Shown in pieces: positions 1-5,902 of a stretch of 11,456 nt of DNA. Within the stretch, counting starts at the first letter, position 1, and every line of letters starts with the position of its first letter. The translations under genes and the position numbers were made by a program. The notes under the pieces were generated by a model. The model worked only from the letters and a program-made list of their open reading frames with translations, did not search any database and was not told the DNA's origin. This stretch comes from XYB2-FULL-45-11 sp964355525 (GTDB taxonomy: Bacteria; Patescibacteriota; Patescibacteriia; UBA9934; GWF2-40-263): contig CAYHDY010000032.1 of the NCBI GenBank assembly GCA_964355525.1, forward strand, positions 1 to 11,456, written 5' to 3'.

Positions 1-741
1 CCTCTTGTGGGCGCCCTCGCGCAAACGACAACAGAATCACCAACGGTTCCAATTGCAAACACAACGGATGACAGAAAAGTTCGTCGTCGACGCATGCCGG
101 ATGAGCGCCGTGCAATCACGCACAAATTTCAGATTGGTAATCATCAAGGATTTATCACGGTTGGATTGTATGACGACGGCACGCCGGGAGAAGTGTTTAT
201 CACGATGTCCAAAGAAGGTTCGGTTATTTCAGGACTCATGGACAGTTTTGCAACATCGATCTCGATCGGTTTGCAATACGGCGTTCCGCTTGAAGTGCTC
301 GTGAACAAATTCGTGCACATGCGATTTGAACCGTCCGGATACACAAGCAATCCGAACATTCGCATTGCAAAATCCATCACGGATTACATGTTCCGTTGGC
401 TCGCGTTGAAGTTCTTGCCACGCGAGGCGCAGATTGCACTTGGAATTCAGGTCGGCGAAGAAGGATTATCAGAAGCAACAAATGTCGGCGATGCATCCGT
501 AGGAGCGCCTCTTGTCAGTGCTCACGCAAGCGAATCAGCCGAAGTGCAACCAAATTTGTTTTCCGCCGGAGGCGGATCCGCCTTTGGTGGAGAATCGAAA
601 GTTGAATCCAAAAAAACACTCACATCCACCTTCGACAATCAATCCGACGCCCCCGCCTGCGACTCCTGCGGATCCATGATGGTTCGCAACGCCGCGTGTT
701 ACAAATGTTTGAACTGTGGTTCAACATCGGGATGTAGCTGA
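1..741 (+). CDS. nrdJ: Adenosylcobalamin-dependent (class II) ribonucleotide reductase, C-terminal part
   Basis: This is the 3' end (246 codons) of a gene that begins before the window; the frame is open from base 1 and ends at TGA 739-741. The family reduces ribonucleotides to deoxyribonucleotides using coenzyme B12, so it works without oxygen and without NrdB. Visible signs are the segment RRMPDERRAITHKF near residues 35-48, the stretch around GSVISGLMDSFATSISIGLQ, and RFEPSGYTSNPNI followed by FRWLALKFLPRE, all typical of the NrdJ C-terminal region. After a Gly/Ser/Ala-rich linker (about residues 148-215) comes a cysteine-rich tail with C220, C223, C233, C236, C239 and C245, ending CGSTSGCS. 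In this family the tail binds zinc and carries the redox cysteine pair. No downstream partner is visible; a hairpin terminator follows at once. Confidence 0.93.
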   Translation, partial: PLVGALAQTTTESPTVPIANTTDDRKVRRRRMPDERRAITHKFQIGNHQGFITVGLYDDGTPGEVFITMSKEGSVISGLMDSFATSISIGLQYGVPLEVLVNKFVHMRFEPSGYTSNPNIRIAKSITDYMFRWLALKFLPREAQIALGIQVGEEGLSEATNVGDASVGAPLVSAHASESAEVQPNLFSAGGGSAFGGESKVESKKTLTSTFDNQSDAPACDSCGSMMVRNAACYKCLNCGSTSGCS

Positions 742-750
742 TCGAGATAA

Positions 751-785
751 CAAAACAGAGACCGTTTGGTCTCTGTTTTGTTTTT
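751..785 (+). terminator. Rho-independent terminator of nrdJ
   Basis: Perfect 13-bp stem (751-763 with 768-780), GTTT loop, then TTTTT. It starts 10 nt after the nrdJ stop. Its stem CAGAGACC/GGTCTCTG is nearly identical to that of the terminator at 1368-1396. Confidence 0.9.
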
Positions 786-795
786 CCGAATCCTG

Positions 796-804
796 TGTTA
801 CGAT
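796..804 (+). promoter_or_regulatory. Extended -10 promoter for the hicBA-like pair
   Basis: TGTTACGAT is an extended -10 (TG-N-TACGAT, hexamer 799-804). No good -35 is present; the upstream DNA is the T-tract of the nrdJ terminator. The hexamer ends 9 nt before the ATG at 814, so the transcript should begin within a few bases of the start codon, which predicts a leaderless or nearly leaderless mRNA. Confidence 0.5.
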
Positions 805-813
805 CTGATCGAT

Positions 814-1137
814 ATGAGTTTATACAAACAAGCCAAAGATCAATGGATTCGCTTTCTTCTCGGTCGTGAGTTTGCACCGCAGGGATTAGTTGAATTAAAC
901 CGTTATTTTCGATCGTTTGATCCGATCCGGTTTCGATATGAGCGACAAGAGGATGGCACATTTGTCGCGATCAGTGAAAATTTTCGACACGGCAGTATCA
1001 TCACGCACGCGCAGACACGCGAACAACTTGATGAAAAAATCAAAGACGCCATTCTGACGGCGTTCAGTGTTCCTTCATCGTACGCCAAACAAGCCGCCCT
1101 AAATCGCGTCGGCGAAACAGAGTATGCCTTCGCGTAG
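814..1137 (+). CDS. HicB-like antitoxin (type II toxin-antitoxin)
   Basis: A 107-aa protein. Residues 38-85 match the HicB-like fold: a beta strand around IRFRYERQEDGTFVAI, then SENFRHGSIITHAQTREQLDEKI and a helix KDAILTAF. Family members bind and neutralise the HicA mRNA interferase and usually repress their own operon. No obvious extra ribbon-helix-helix or Xre domain follows the core; the N-terminal 35 residues (with WIRFLLGREF) are an extension. ATG 814 is preferred over a TTG at 766, which lies inside the terminator hairpin. No Shine-Dalgarno is visible, in line with the close extended -10. The gene overlaps the next by 14 nt, so antitoxin and toxin are probably co-translated, antitoxin first, the reverse of E. 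coli hicAB. Confidence 0.75.
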   Translation: MSLYKQAKDQWIRFLLGREFAPQGLVELNRYFRSFDPIRFRYERQEDGTFVAISENFRHGSIITHAQTREQLDEKIKDAILTAFSVPSSYAKQAALNRVGETEYAFA

Positions 1138-1369
1138 TGAGTTGCCCGGAGAACTTTCGCGAAGAAAATTTTTGAACTCCCTCATTCGATTGGGATTCGA
1201 AGTAGACGCATTCGGCGGAAAGGGCGATCACACAAAAGTGATTTGGCCGCCGTCGCATAAATCGATCACCCTCATCGGAGATTTGCGGAAAGATGTTTTG
1301 TATTATGTGTTGAAAGAAATTGAAATGATTTCGGGTGTGACGTGGGAACAGATTCAAAAAGAATTATAA
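1124..1369 (+). CDS. HicA-like mRNA interferase toxin
   Basis: An 81-aa protein whose first 14 nt overlap the end of the HicB-like gene in another frame. HicA toxins have a small double-stranded-RNA-binding-like fold with one catalytic histidine and cut mRNA or tmRNA when not bound by HicB. The family pattern is visible: an N-terminal helix SRRKFLNSLIRLGFEVDAF, the GGKGDHTKVIW strand with candidate catalytic His36 in place of the more usual G-S-H, then PSHKSITLIGDLRKDVL and a C-terminal helix with ISGVTWEQIQKEL. Length is normal for HicA. The intact frame and His36 suggest an active toxin; activity itself is not shown by sequence. A terminator follows immediately, making the pair a self-contained unit. 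Confidence 0.78.
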   Translation: MPSRSELPGELSRRKFLNSLIRLGFEVDAFGGKGDHTKVIWPPSHKSITLIGDLRKDVLYYVLKEIEMISGVTWEQIQKEL

Positions 1370-1396
1370 AACAGAGACTGATCGGTCTCTGTTTTT
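1368..1396 (+). terminator. Rho-independent terminator of the HicBA-like pair
   Basis: 11-bp stem (1368-1378 with 1385-1395), loop TGATCG, ending in a T-tract. It overlaps the stop codon of the toxin gene. The stem is almost the same as that of the terminator at 751-785. Confidence 0.85.
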
Positions 1397-1397
1397 C

Positions 1398-1406
1398 TGT
1401 TATACT
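1398..1406 (+). promoter_or_regulatory. Extended -10 promoter for the DUF2914-type membrane protein
   Basis: TGTTATACT is a strong extended -10 (hexamer TATACT 1401-1406) directly behind the terminator T-tract. The ATG at 1415 is only 8 nt beyond the hexamer, predicting a leaderless transcript. The -35 region falls in the terminator and shows no clear hexamer. Confidence 0.6.
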
Positions 1407-1414
1407 GTTTAAAC

Positions 1415-2527
1415 ATGATTCTCGCTCGCATCAAACAATTTATTTTGTATCAAAAACTCAAAACGTTTCTGGAACGTTATGAGCGGTTTTTAATGCCGGC
1501 AACATTGATTGCGGGAACAGCTCTTGATGCGATCACGTTTCGAAGTATTCGCATCGATACGTTTTTTTTGATTCTAGGTGTGTATCTTGTGATTGTTGTC
1601 GCGACAATCGTCATTATGAACATGGATGAGAAACATGTTTTGTTGCAAAAAGGGAAAGCGTTTTCCTACGCGCGTCTTATTGCTCCACTCGTTTTTCAAT
1701 TCCTGATCGGGAATTTACTGAGTGCCTCCCTGGTTTTTTATTGGTTTGGCGGTGCGATTTCTGCAAGTTGGCCAATTCTTCTCGTGATCATGTTGTTCAT
1801 GATTTCAAATGAAGTGTTCCGTCGTGCATTTCAACGTCCCGTTGTTCAGATGAGTTTATTCTTTTTCATTCTCTTTTCCGTCGCTTCGTTATTTTTCCCG
1901 TTTCTTTTCAATTCCATCGATGTAAAAATATTTCTTTTGGCCGGTGGTGTGAGTTTGATCTGTTTTTTTCTTTTCACAAATATTCTGTCACGTTTTATTC
2001 AGCGAATTAAACGCGCTCGATTTTTCATTGCGATTTCTGTTTTGAGTATTTTTGCGGTCATGAATGCATTATATTTTTTGAATGTCATTCCACCGATTCC
2101 TTTATCTCTTCGTGAGGCTGGTGTTTATCATTCTGTTGAACGTATTTCCGGAGGGTATCGTTTGCAAGGAGAATTCGAATCGTGGTTCGATCGATTCATC
2201 TTCGGTGAAACCATCCGTCTGCAAGCCGGTGATCGCCTATTTGTTTTCTCGTCGATCTTTGCACCTGCACAATTGCATACAACGATTGTCCATCACTGGG
2301 AATTTTTTGACGAATCGAAACACGAATGGATCGACAAAGATTATTTGTCGTTTTCCCTGAACGGCGGTCGGAGCGAAGGATATCGAGGTTACACGATGAA
2401 GTCATCGGTCGCGCCGGGGAAGTGGCGTGTGTCGGTTGAGACGGCGAGAGGACAAGTGCTCGGTCGGGTTTTATTCGAAGTTGTGTCTGTTGTTGTGAGA
2501 CCGAAGTTGATCGAGATAATAAAATAA
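1415..2527 (+). CDS. Seven-helix membrane protein with C-terminal DUF2914-like domain
   Basis: A 370-aa protein. The N-terminal two thirds hold seven hydrophobic segments at about residues 25-43, 48-69, 87-110, 114-134, 144-166, 168-191 and 202-223. The C-terminal region (about 245-358) is soluble and matches my memory of DUF2914: RLFVFSSI, then TTIVHHWEFFDES, a polar stretch with GYRGYTMKSSV, and the closing strand pair APGKWRVSVETARGQVLGRVLFEV. The domain has no firmly established function; its beta-rich character suggests ligand or envelope binding outside the membrane. The family also has soluble members, so the membrane part is the more variable portion. No SD is present before ATG 1415, consistent with the near-leaderless promoter. 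The gene has its own promoter and terminator, so no operon partner hints at its role. Confidence 0.72.
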   Translation: MILARIKQFILYQKLKTFLERYERFLMPATLIAGTALDAITFRSIRIDTFFLILGVYLVIVVATIVIMNMDEKHVLLQKGKAFSYARLIAPLVFQFLIGNLLSASLVFYWFGGAISASWPILLVIMLFMISNEVFRRAFQRPVVQMSLFFFILFSVASLFFPFLFNSIDVKIFLLAGGVSLICFFLFTNILSRFIQRIKRARFFIAISVLSIFAVMNALYFLNVIPPIPLSLREAGVYHSVERISGGYRLQGEFESWFDRFIFGETIRLQAGDRLFVFSSIFAPAQLHTTIVHHWEFFDESKHEWIDKDYLSFSLNGGRSEGYRGYTMKSSVAPGKWRVSVETARGQVLGRVLFEVVSVVVRPKLIEIIK

Positions 2528-2529
2528 AC

Positions 2530-2558
2530 AACGGTTGACGAATCAACCGTTTTTGTTT
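2530..2558 (+). terminator. Rho-independent terminator of the DUF2914-type gene
   Basis: 9-bp stem (2530-2538 with 2543-2551), loop CGAA, followed by a T-rich tract. The stem-loop contains the TTGACG of the next gene's promoter. Confidence 0.85.
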
Positions 2559-2563
2559 AGGAT
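2535..2563 (+). promoter_or_regulatory. Promoter of the 226-aa gene, embedded in the preceding terminator
   Basis: TTGACG (-35, 2535-2540), a 17-bp spacer, then TAGGAT (-10, 2558-2563). The -35 lies in the terminator stem and loop and the spacer includes its T-tract. Predicted start of transcription is about 2570, giving a leader of roughly 20 nt. Confidence 0.6.
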
Positions 2564-2575
2564 CTGCTCACCATC

Positions 2576-2582
2576 AAGGAGG
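2576..2582 (+). promoter_or_regulatory. Strong Shine-Dalgarno AAGGAGG
   Basis: Full AAGGAGG, 8 nt before ATG 2591. It decides this start over an in-frame TTG at 2585, and it stands out because the two preceding transcription units have no visible SD. Confidence 0.85.
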
Positions 2583-2590
2583 AATTGCAC

Positions 2591-3271
2591 ATGTCCAATT
2601 ATGAACTGTCGCCATTTGCCGTTTGGCTGCGCAAGGTGTTTGCGTTTTCGCCGCGCATGAAGACGAGCTTCGTGAATGATGAAGACCATCACGATCCGAT
2701 GTTGCCGTCCGAAGAAGATGTACGATCGTGGATCGATGGATCCGCCGTTCCAACGCATTTTCAATTTTCGTTGATCGTGTCCATGTTGGGAGAAAAAGGG
2801 TTGGGCAATTTCCTTCAGATGTTTGTCGAGGAAAATGCGGAAGGGAAACTTACGCCGAGCCAGTCGACGCCGCAAGATATTTCAACGGAAGAACCGACCG
2901 TGCATGAACAGTTGATGCAGGAATTCCAACGCATCATGTCCATGCCGATCGCGCAATCCGCTCCGTCGCTGACGTCTCCGAAGGATGTGTTCGTGAAATC
3001 GTTGACGCTCACGGATCATTACACGGCGGAAGAAGCGGAAGGACATTTCGCACGCGTTATGAATCTGCCGTTTCCTCTGCGTGTTCGCGCGTTGGATGGA
3101 ATTCATCAAGTCATCATGGATGCGACGTTCGTTCATTCTTCATCATGGAAGATCATTCTTGCCGAGCTTGAAAAGGTAGAGCGGAATTATTCACCCGAAC
3201 GCTCCGAAGAAATTCTCCGTCGTGTTCTTGTACAACTGAAGCGCACACTCGCGATCGAAGGTGTGAAATAA
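2591..3271 (+). CDS. Hypothetical protein, possible N-terminal helix-turn-helix
   Basis: A 226-aa soluble protein that I do not recognise. Residues about 8-72 have the spacing of a divergent Xre/Cro-type helix-turn-helix: a first helix FAVWLRKVFAF, then SEEDVRSWIDGSAVPTHFQF and the helix SLIVSMLGE; the W-I-x-G-x-x-x-P pattern resembles the recognition-helix end of that fold. This is weak and would need profile confirmation. Residues about 80-135 form a Ser/Thr/Pro/Gln-rich linker. The C-terminal part (about 140-226) is predicted helical and charged, with no signal peptide or membrane segment. It has the best SD and a recognisable sigma-70-type promoter, suggesting decent expression. It has no operon partner: the next gene faces it tail to tail. 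Confidence 0.7.
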   Translation: MSNYELSPFAVWLRKVFAFSPRMKTSFVNDEDHHDPMLPSEEDVRSWIDGSAVPTHFQFSLIVSMLGEKGLGNFLQMFVEENAEGKLTPSQSTPQDISTEEPTVHEQLMQEFQRIMSMPIAQSAPSLTSPKDVFVKSLTLTDHYTAEEAEGHFARVMNLPFPLRVRALDGIHQVIMDATFVHSSSWKIILAELEKVERNYSPERSEEILRRVLVQLKRTLAIEGVK

Positions 3272-3277
3272 ATCTCT

Positions 3278-3306
3278 GAACCCAAACGGGTTCTTTTTCT
3301 TTTTTT
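3278..3306 (+). terminator. Rho-independent terminator of the 226-aa gene
   Basis: Short 6-bp stem GAACCC/GGGTTC (3278-3283 with 3288-3293), loop AAAC, followed by a long T-rich run interrupted by one C. Confidence 0.8.
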
Positions 3307-3340
3307 GATGCGATGTACTTTTTCAAAATTATTTTCAAAT

Positions 3341-3369
3341 AAAAAATCGTGTGATGAGGATCACACGAT
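3341..3369 (-). terminator. Rho-independent terminator of the OPT transporter gene
   Basis: Read on the minus strand: perfect 10-bp stem (3360-3369 with 3346-3355), 4-nt loop, then six T residues (A3346-A3341 on the plus strand). It lies about 20 nt past the transporter stop codon. Confidence 0.9.
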
Positions 3370-3387
3370 CGAGTTACTTTCGACGGT

Positions 3388-5229
3388 CTACTTGAGCGCG
3401 TTCATTACGAGTTCCATCAGCGTTGCGAGAATCGGGAGCAGGATCGCACCGACGAGCGCTTCGCCAGCGACGAGGCCGGCGGCAAACGGTCGCGCGTACA
3501 ATTCGTAGCTTCCTTTCTCTTGCGGCGAGAACTTCTTCCAGATCGCGGCGATCACACTGCCCGTCGCGAGTGCAATCGTAAGCGGCGGAGGAAGGATGAG
3601 GGCGAAACCGAGAGCGGCCGGAATCGGCAGCCAAGAGAAGCGACGCTTCATGAGCAGAAGCTCGAGAACGATTCCGAGCAGTGCGGCGATCATGGAAGCT
3701 TCATAGGCGCCGCGCGGGAGGGCGACGATGCCTTTCTCCATCACCATTGCGAGCGAAGCGATCTTGAGACTGGTCGGAGCGGTGAGACCGTCAGGACCGA
3801 TGCCGTAGGTGTGCACCAGTTGATTGAACACGGGAACGAGCAGAAGCGCGCCGATCGGAATCACGAGCAGTTGGCACACGATGAGCGTGTTGAAGTGTCC
3901 GCCGAGTTTGCGCGCGATCCAGAAGGAGGCGAGAGTACTTTCGGAAGACGCTTGCGGATCCGCGCTGATGTGTGCTGCGTTGAGGTTCTGTTGGATGTGT
4001 TGCGGCCAGATGAGACCGAAGACGAATTGCGTCGCGTTCGTCATGAGCGAGACGGGGCCTTGGCCCGTAATCGCCATCACGCGCGCACCGGCGATGATCA
4101 GAATCGGCTGCATACCGACAGCGACCAGAACTTGTTGCCACGGCATGTTGAACCATGCGCTCTGAAGTGCGACGAGTCCGAGGACGCACGTGATAATTCC
4201 GACGACGTTCCACTGCCACGAGATTTTCTCGTATGGGCGAATCGTACGCGGATTTCCGTCGTGTTTTTTGAACAGGTCACGCGCGAGCGGAACGAGTACG
4301 CTCGTGAGTGAAGCGGCAATCATCATGGCTGTTGCTGGCCACATGAACCATTTCACCATGTAGGAGAAATGCGAGGAGGCAGTAACCCACTTCGCAGCAT
4401 CTCCGCAGTGATTTTGCAGGAACGTCATTGCGTCGGCTTTTTCCGGGCCTGCCATGGACCCGACTTTGTCGAGCAAAGCCGTGCATTGTCCCCAGTTCTC
4501 CGTCGTGGTTCCGCTCAGGGCGCCGAGGCGACTGACGAGCTCACCGAACTGGTTGATGAACCAGACGCCGAGAAGACTGGAAAGTCCCACGGAGAGCGGG
4601 ATGAACATGCCAAGACCAAGTGCGGCCATTTCGAGACTGAACATCATCTTGAGCGAAGGGTTTGCGACCATCGGCGTAATCACACCGAGTCCGTCCTTCA
4701 GAAACGTGACGAATGCCGTGAAGCTGGTCGACAGGATGAGAACGGTGCGACGTCGCAACGTGATTTCACCCGCGCTCGGATCCGTGAGCGTTTCTGCCAC
4801 GTTCAAAACGGCGACACCGCTCGGCCACGGAAGCGATTCATCTTCGAGGACGAAGCTGCGCGTGAGCGCACTCATGAACACGCCGAGGTAGGCCGAGACC
4901 GTAATCCAAATCGTCACTTGCCACCACGTGGGGTGAAACCCGATGTCGTGACCGAAGACCGTCTGGATGTAGTGGAACGCGCCGAGAATGACGCACATGA
5001 ATCCGACACCCGTGACGGCGGCGACCATGGTCTGGATGATGTTGAGCTGAATGGCGAGATCCTTCCCCTTGTAGCGACTGCCGAGAACGGCCGCCGCAAG
5101 AAACATCGCGCCGTAGGAGAGATCCGTGCTCATGCCGAGCTTCAGGACGATGTACGGCGTCGCTGCCGCACACAAGATGCAACAGATGAGGCCAAGAAGG
5201 TTCAGTCTCCAGTTCAGTTCGCGAAACAT
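3388..5229 (-). CDS. OPT-family oligopeptide transporter
   Basis: A 613-aa polytopic membrane protein with about 14 or more hydrophobic segments. OPT proteins are single-component, proton-coupled importers of small peptides or metal-chelate complexes, acting in the cytoplasmic membrane. Typical features are the stretch around residues 124-148 (SFVLEDESLPWPSGVAVL then NVAETL), MAITGQGPVSLMTNATQFVF at about 385-404, PIPAALGFALILPPPLTIAL near 535-554, and the closing RPFAAGLVAGEALVGAIL. ATG 5229 is chosen because AAGGA lies 6 nt upstream and the protein starts MFRELNWRLN just before the first membrane helix; an in-frame extension to 5457 would run through the promoter and the neighbouring repeat. 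Length is slightly short for the family but looks complete. Base composition is clearly GC-richer than neighbours. For a host with little biosynthesis, peptide scavenging would fit; substrate is unknown. Confidence 0.9.
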   Translation of the reverse strand: MFRELNWRLNLLGLICCILCAAATPYIVLKLGMSTDLSYGAMFLAAAVLGSRYKGKDLAIQLNIIQTMVAAVTGVGFMCVILGAFHYIQTVFGHDIGFHPTWWQVTIWITVSAYLGVFMSALTRSFVLEDESLPWPSGVAVLNVAETLTDPSAGEITLRRRTVLILSTSFTAFVTFLKDGLGVITPMVANPSLKMMFSLEMAALGLGMFIPLSVGLSSLLGVWFINQFGELVSRLGALSGTTTENWGQCTALLDKVGSMAGPEKADAMTFLQNHCGDAAKWVTASSHFSYMVKWFMWPATAMMIAASLTSVLVPLARDLFKKHDGNPRTIRPYEKISWQWNVVGIITCVLGLVALQSAWFNMPWQQVLVAVGMQPILIIAGARVMAITGQGPVSLMTNATQFVFGLIWPQHIQQNLNAAHISADPQASSESTLASFWIARKLGGHFNTLIVCQLLVIPIGALLLVPVFNQLVHTYGIGPDGLTAPTSLKIASLAMVMEKGIVALPRGAYEASMIAALLGIVLELLLMKRRFSWLPIPAALGFALILPPPLTIALATGSVIAAIWKKFSPQEKGSYELYARPFAAGLVAGEALVGAILLPILATLMELVMNALK

Positions 5230-5278
5230 GGTCGATCCTTTTGTTTGAGTCCGTCGTTCGCCAGTTGTTGGCTGCCGA

Positions 5279-5306
5279 ATAGTAACAAAACATCCTTGTT
5301 TGTCAA
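5279..5306 (-). promoter_or_regulatory. Promoter of the OPT transporter gene
   Basis: On the minus strand: TTGACA (5306-5301), 16-bp spacer, TACTAT (5284-5279) with an extended TGT in front. This is close to sigma-70 consensus. Predicted transcript start near 5272 gives a leader of about 43 nt carrying the AAGGA SD. Confidence 0.75.
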
Positions 5307-5310
5307 TCGT

Positions 5311-5339
5311 TCGACAGTCTTGAAACAGTTTGCTATCCT
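5311..5339 (+). promoter_or_regulatory. Divergent promoter toward the four-helix-bundle cassette and uvrB
   Basis: TCGACA (5311-5316), 17-bp spacer, TATCCT (5334-5339) preceded by TGC, an extended -10. It stands back to back with the transporter promoter: only 4 bp separate the two -35 boxes, and the pair forms a TGTC-N8-GACA palindrome at 5301-5316. It could drive the cassette ORF and, by read-through, uvrB. Confidence 0.45.
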
Positions 5340-5360
5340 TTTTGCACAATCTTATCTTTC

Positions 5361-5408
5361 TATAACAAGAGGTCGTTATAGCTTCCCCTAGAGAACAGAC
5401 TCTTGGGG
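5361..5408 (+). other. Two adjacent stem-loops in the leader upstream of the cassette
   Basis: First hairpin TATAAC/GTTATA (5361-5366 with 5375-5380). Second: CCCC 5385-5388 with GGGG 5405-5408, a T-T mismatch, then AGAG 5390-5393 with CTCT 5400-5403, loop AACAGA. An alternative pairing of AAGAG (5367-5371) with CTCTT (5400-5404) would exclude the second hairpin. No T-tract follows directly, so this is not a clear terminator. It does not match a riboswitch class I can recall. The rest of 5230-5436 holds only the two promoters. Confidence 0.3.
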
Positions 5409-5436
5409 CATTTGGCGTTTTTGAAAAAAAGAAGGG

Positions 5437-5470
5437 AAGGAAACCAAGGGTGACCAAAGGAAACCAGAGG
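5437..5470 (+). repeat. Left terminal repeat of the cassette (10-bp-phased heptamers)
   Basis: Heptamers GGAAACC (5439-5445), GGTGACC (5449-5455) and GGAAACC (5459-5465), then a partial GG at 5469-5470. Each starts exactly 10 bp after the last, about one helical turn. The inner end AGAGG supplies the only SD-like sequence before the ORF at 5474. Confidence 0.85.
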
Positions 5471-5473
5471 TAA

Positions 5474-5845
5474 ATGAAAAAAAATATGGAGAAGCCTTAT
5501 CATAAACTGATTGTTTGGAAAGAAGCGCATCAATTTGCGTTGGATATTTATCGTGCGACGGATGCATTTCCGAAGCACGAATTATATGCGATGACTTCCC
5601 AGATAAGGCGAGCAGCTTTATCTGTTGTGGCAAATTTGGTTGAGGGGAACTCTCGTAAATCCTCTAAAGACTCATTACGTTTTTTTGATATATCGAGAGC
5701 TTCACTCGCTGAGTGTGAAGTTTTTCTTGAGTTCGCACGCGATCTTTCGTATGTCGATCAAGATCTTTACAATAAACTCGACAGTCAACGAGGAAAAGTT
5801 TCCTATCTCTTAAATCGATTCATCTCAAGTTCAACATCAAAATAG
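5474..5845 (+). CDS. Four-helix-bundle protein (23S rRNA IVS / S23 family)
   Basis: A 123-aa protein that matches the four-helix-bundle family (the TIGR02436 type) over its full length. Key parts are YHKLIVWKEAHQFALDIYRA (helix 1, residues 9-28), FPKHELYAMTSQIRRAALSV with VANLVEG (32-58), then RKSSKDSLRFF, ISRASLAECEVFLEFARDL (73-91) and a final helix ending around 117. Family members occur in rRNA intervening sequences and are related to the Avd accessory protein of diversity-generating retroelements; they form pentameric barrels thought to bind nucleic acid, but their biochemical role is unsettled. ATG 5474 follows AGAGG with only 3 nt between, an unusually tight spacing; ATG 5486 is an alternative. 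The ORF fills almost all of the space between the inverted repeats, so it is likely the element's own gene. Confidence 0.88.
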   Translation: MKKNMEKPYHKLIVWKEAHQFALDIYRATDAFPKHELYAMTSQIRRAALSVVANLVEGNSRKSSKDSLRFFDISRASLAECEVFLEFARDLSYVDQDLYNKLDSQRGKVSYLLNRFISSSTSK

Positions 5846-5857
5846 TTTTTATATTAT

Positions 5858-5889
5858 TGGTTTCCTTTGGTCACCTCTGGTTTCCTTTG
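5858..5889 (-). repeat. Right terminal repeat of the cassette (inverted copy)
   Basis: On the minus strand GGAAACC (5885-5879), GGTGACC (5875-5869), GGAAACC (5865-5859), again with 10-bp phasing. It ends just before the uvrB start, so the uvrB leader consists largely of this repeat. Confidence 0.85.
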
Positions 5890-5902
5890 AATCCTTCCTC
5901 CT

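Larger units (their letters stand above)
5437..5887 (+). mobile_element. Putative IVS-like cassette: four-helix-bundle ORF between 30-bp inverted terminal repeats
   Basis: A 451-bp unit bounded by inverted repeats at 5437-5466 and 5858-5887 that match at 28 of 30 positions (read outward to inward; the two differences are in one 3-nt spacer). It contains a single ORF of the S23/four-helix-bundle family. In several bacteria members of that family are encoded in intervening sequences inside 23S rRNA genes, which also have inverted terminal repeats. Here the unit sits in an intergenic space, 15 nt before uvrB. I see no target-site duplication. Related solo repeats lie inside uvrB and uvrA. That the unit moves, and that its ORF acts on the repeats, is inference. 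Confidence 0.55.

Noticed and set aside
766..813. TTG start for the HicB-like gene
   Set aside because: It lies in the stem of the nrdJ terminator and upstream of the extended -10; ATG 814 fits family length better.
4369..5391. Long plus-strand open frame (340 codons) opposite the OPT gene, and another at 3520-4311
   Set aside because: They are antisense shadows kept open by the high GC of the transporter gene; the proteins are low-complexity and charged with no recognisable domain.
5360..5436. preQ1-type or other known riboswitch
   Set aside because: AGAGGT occurs, but the downstream pairing and A-rich tail of preQ1-I are missing, and the neighbouring genes do not fit.
5230..5457. N-terminal extension of the OPT transporter by 76 residues
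   Set aside because: It would cross the transporter promoter and the cassette repeat; the SD and first membrane helix support ATG 5229.
5437..5887. Classical insertion sequence or MITE of a transposase family
   Set aside because: No transposase and no target-site duplication seen; the single ORF belongs to the four-helix-bundle family, so it is described as IVS-like instead.
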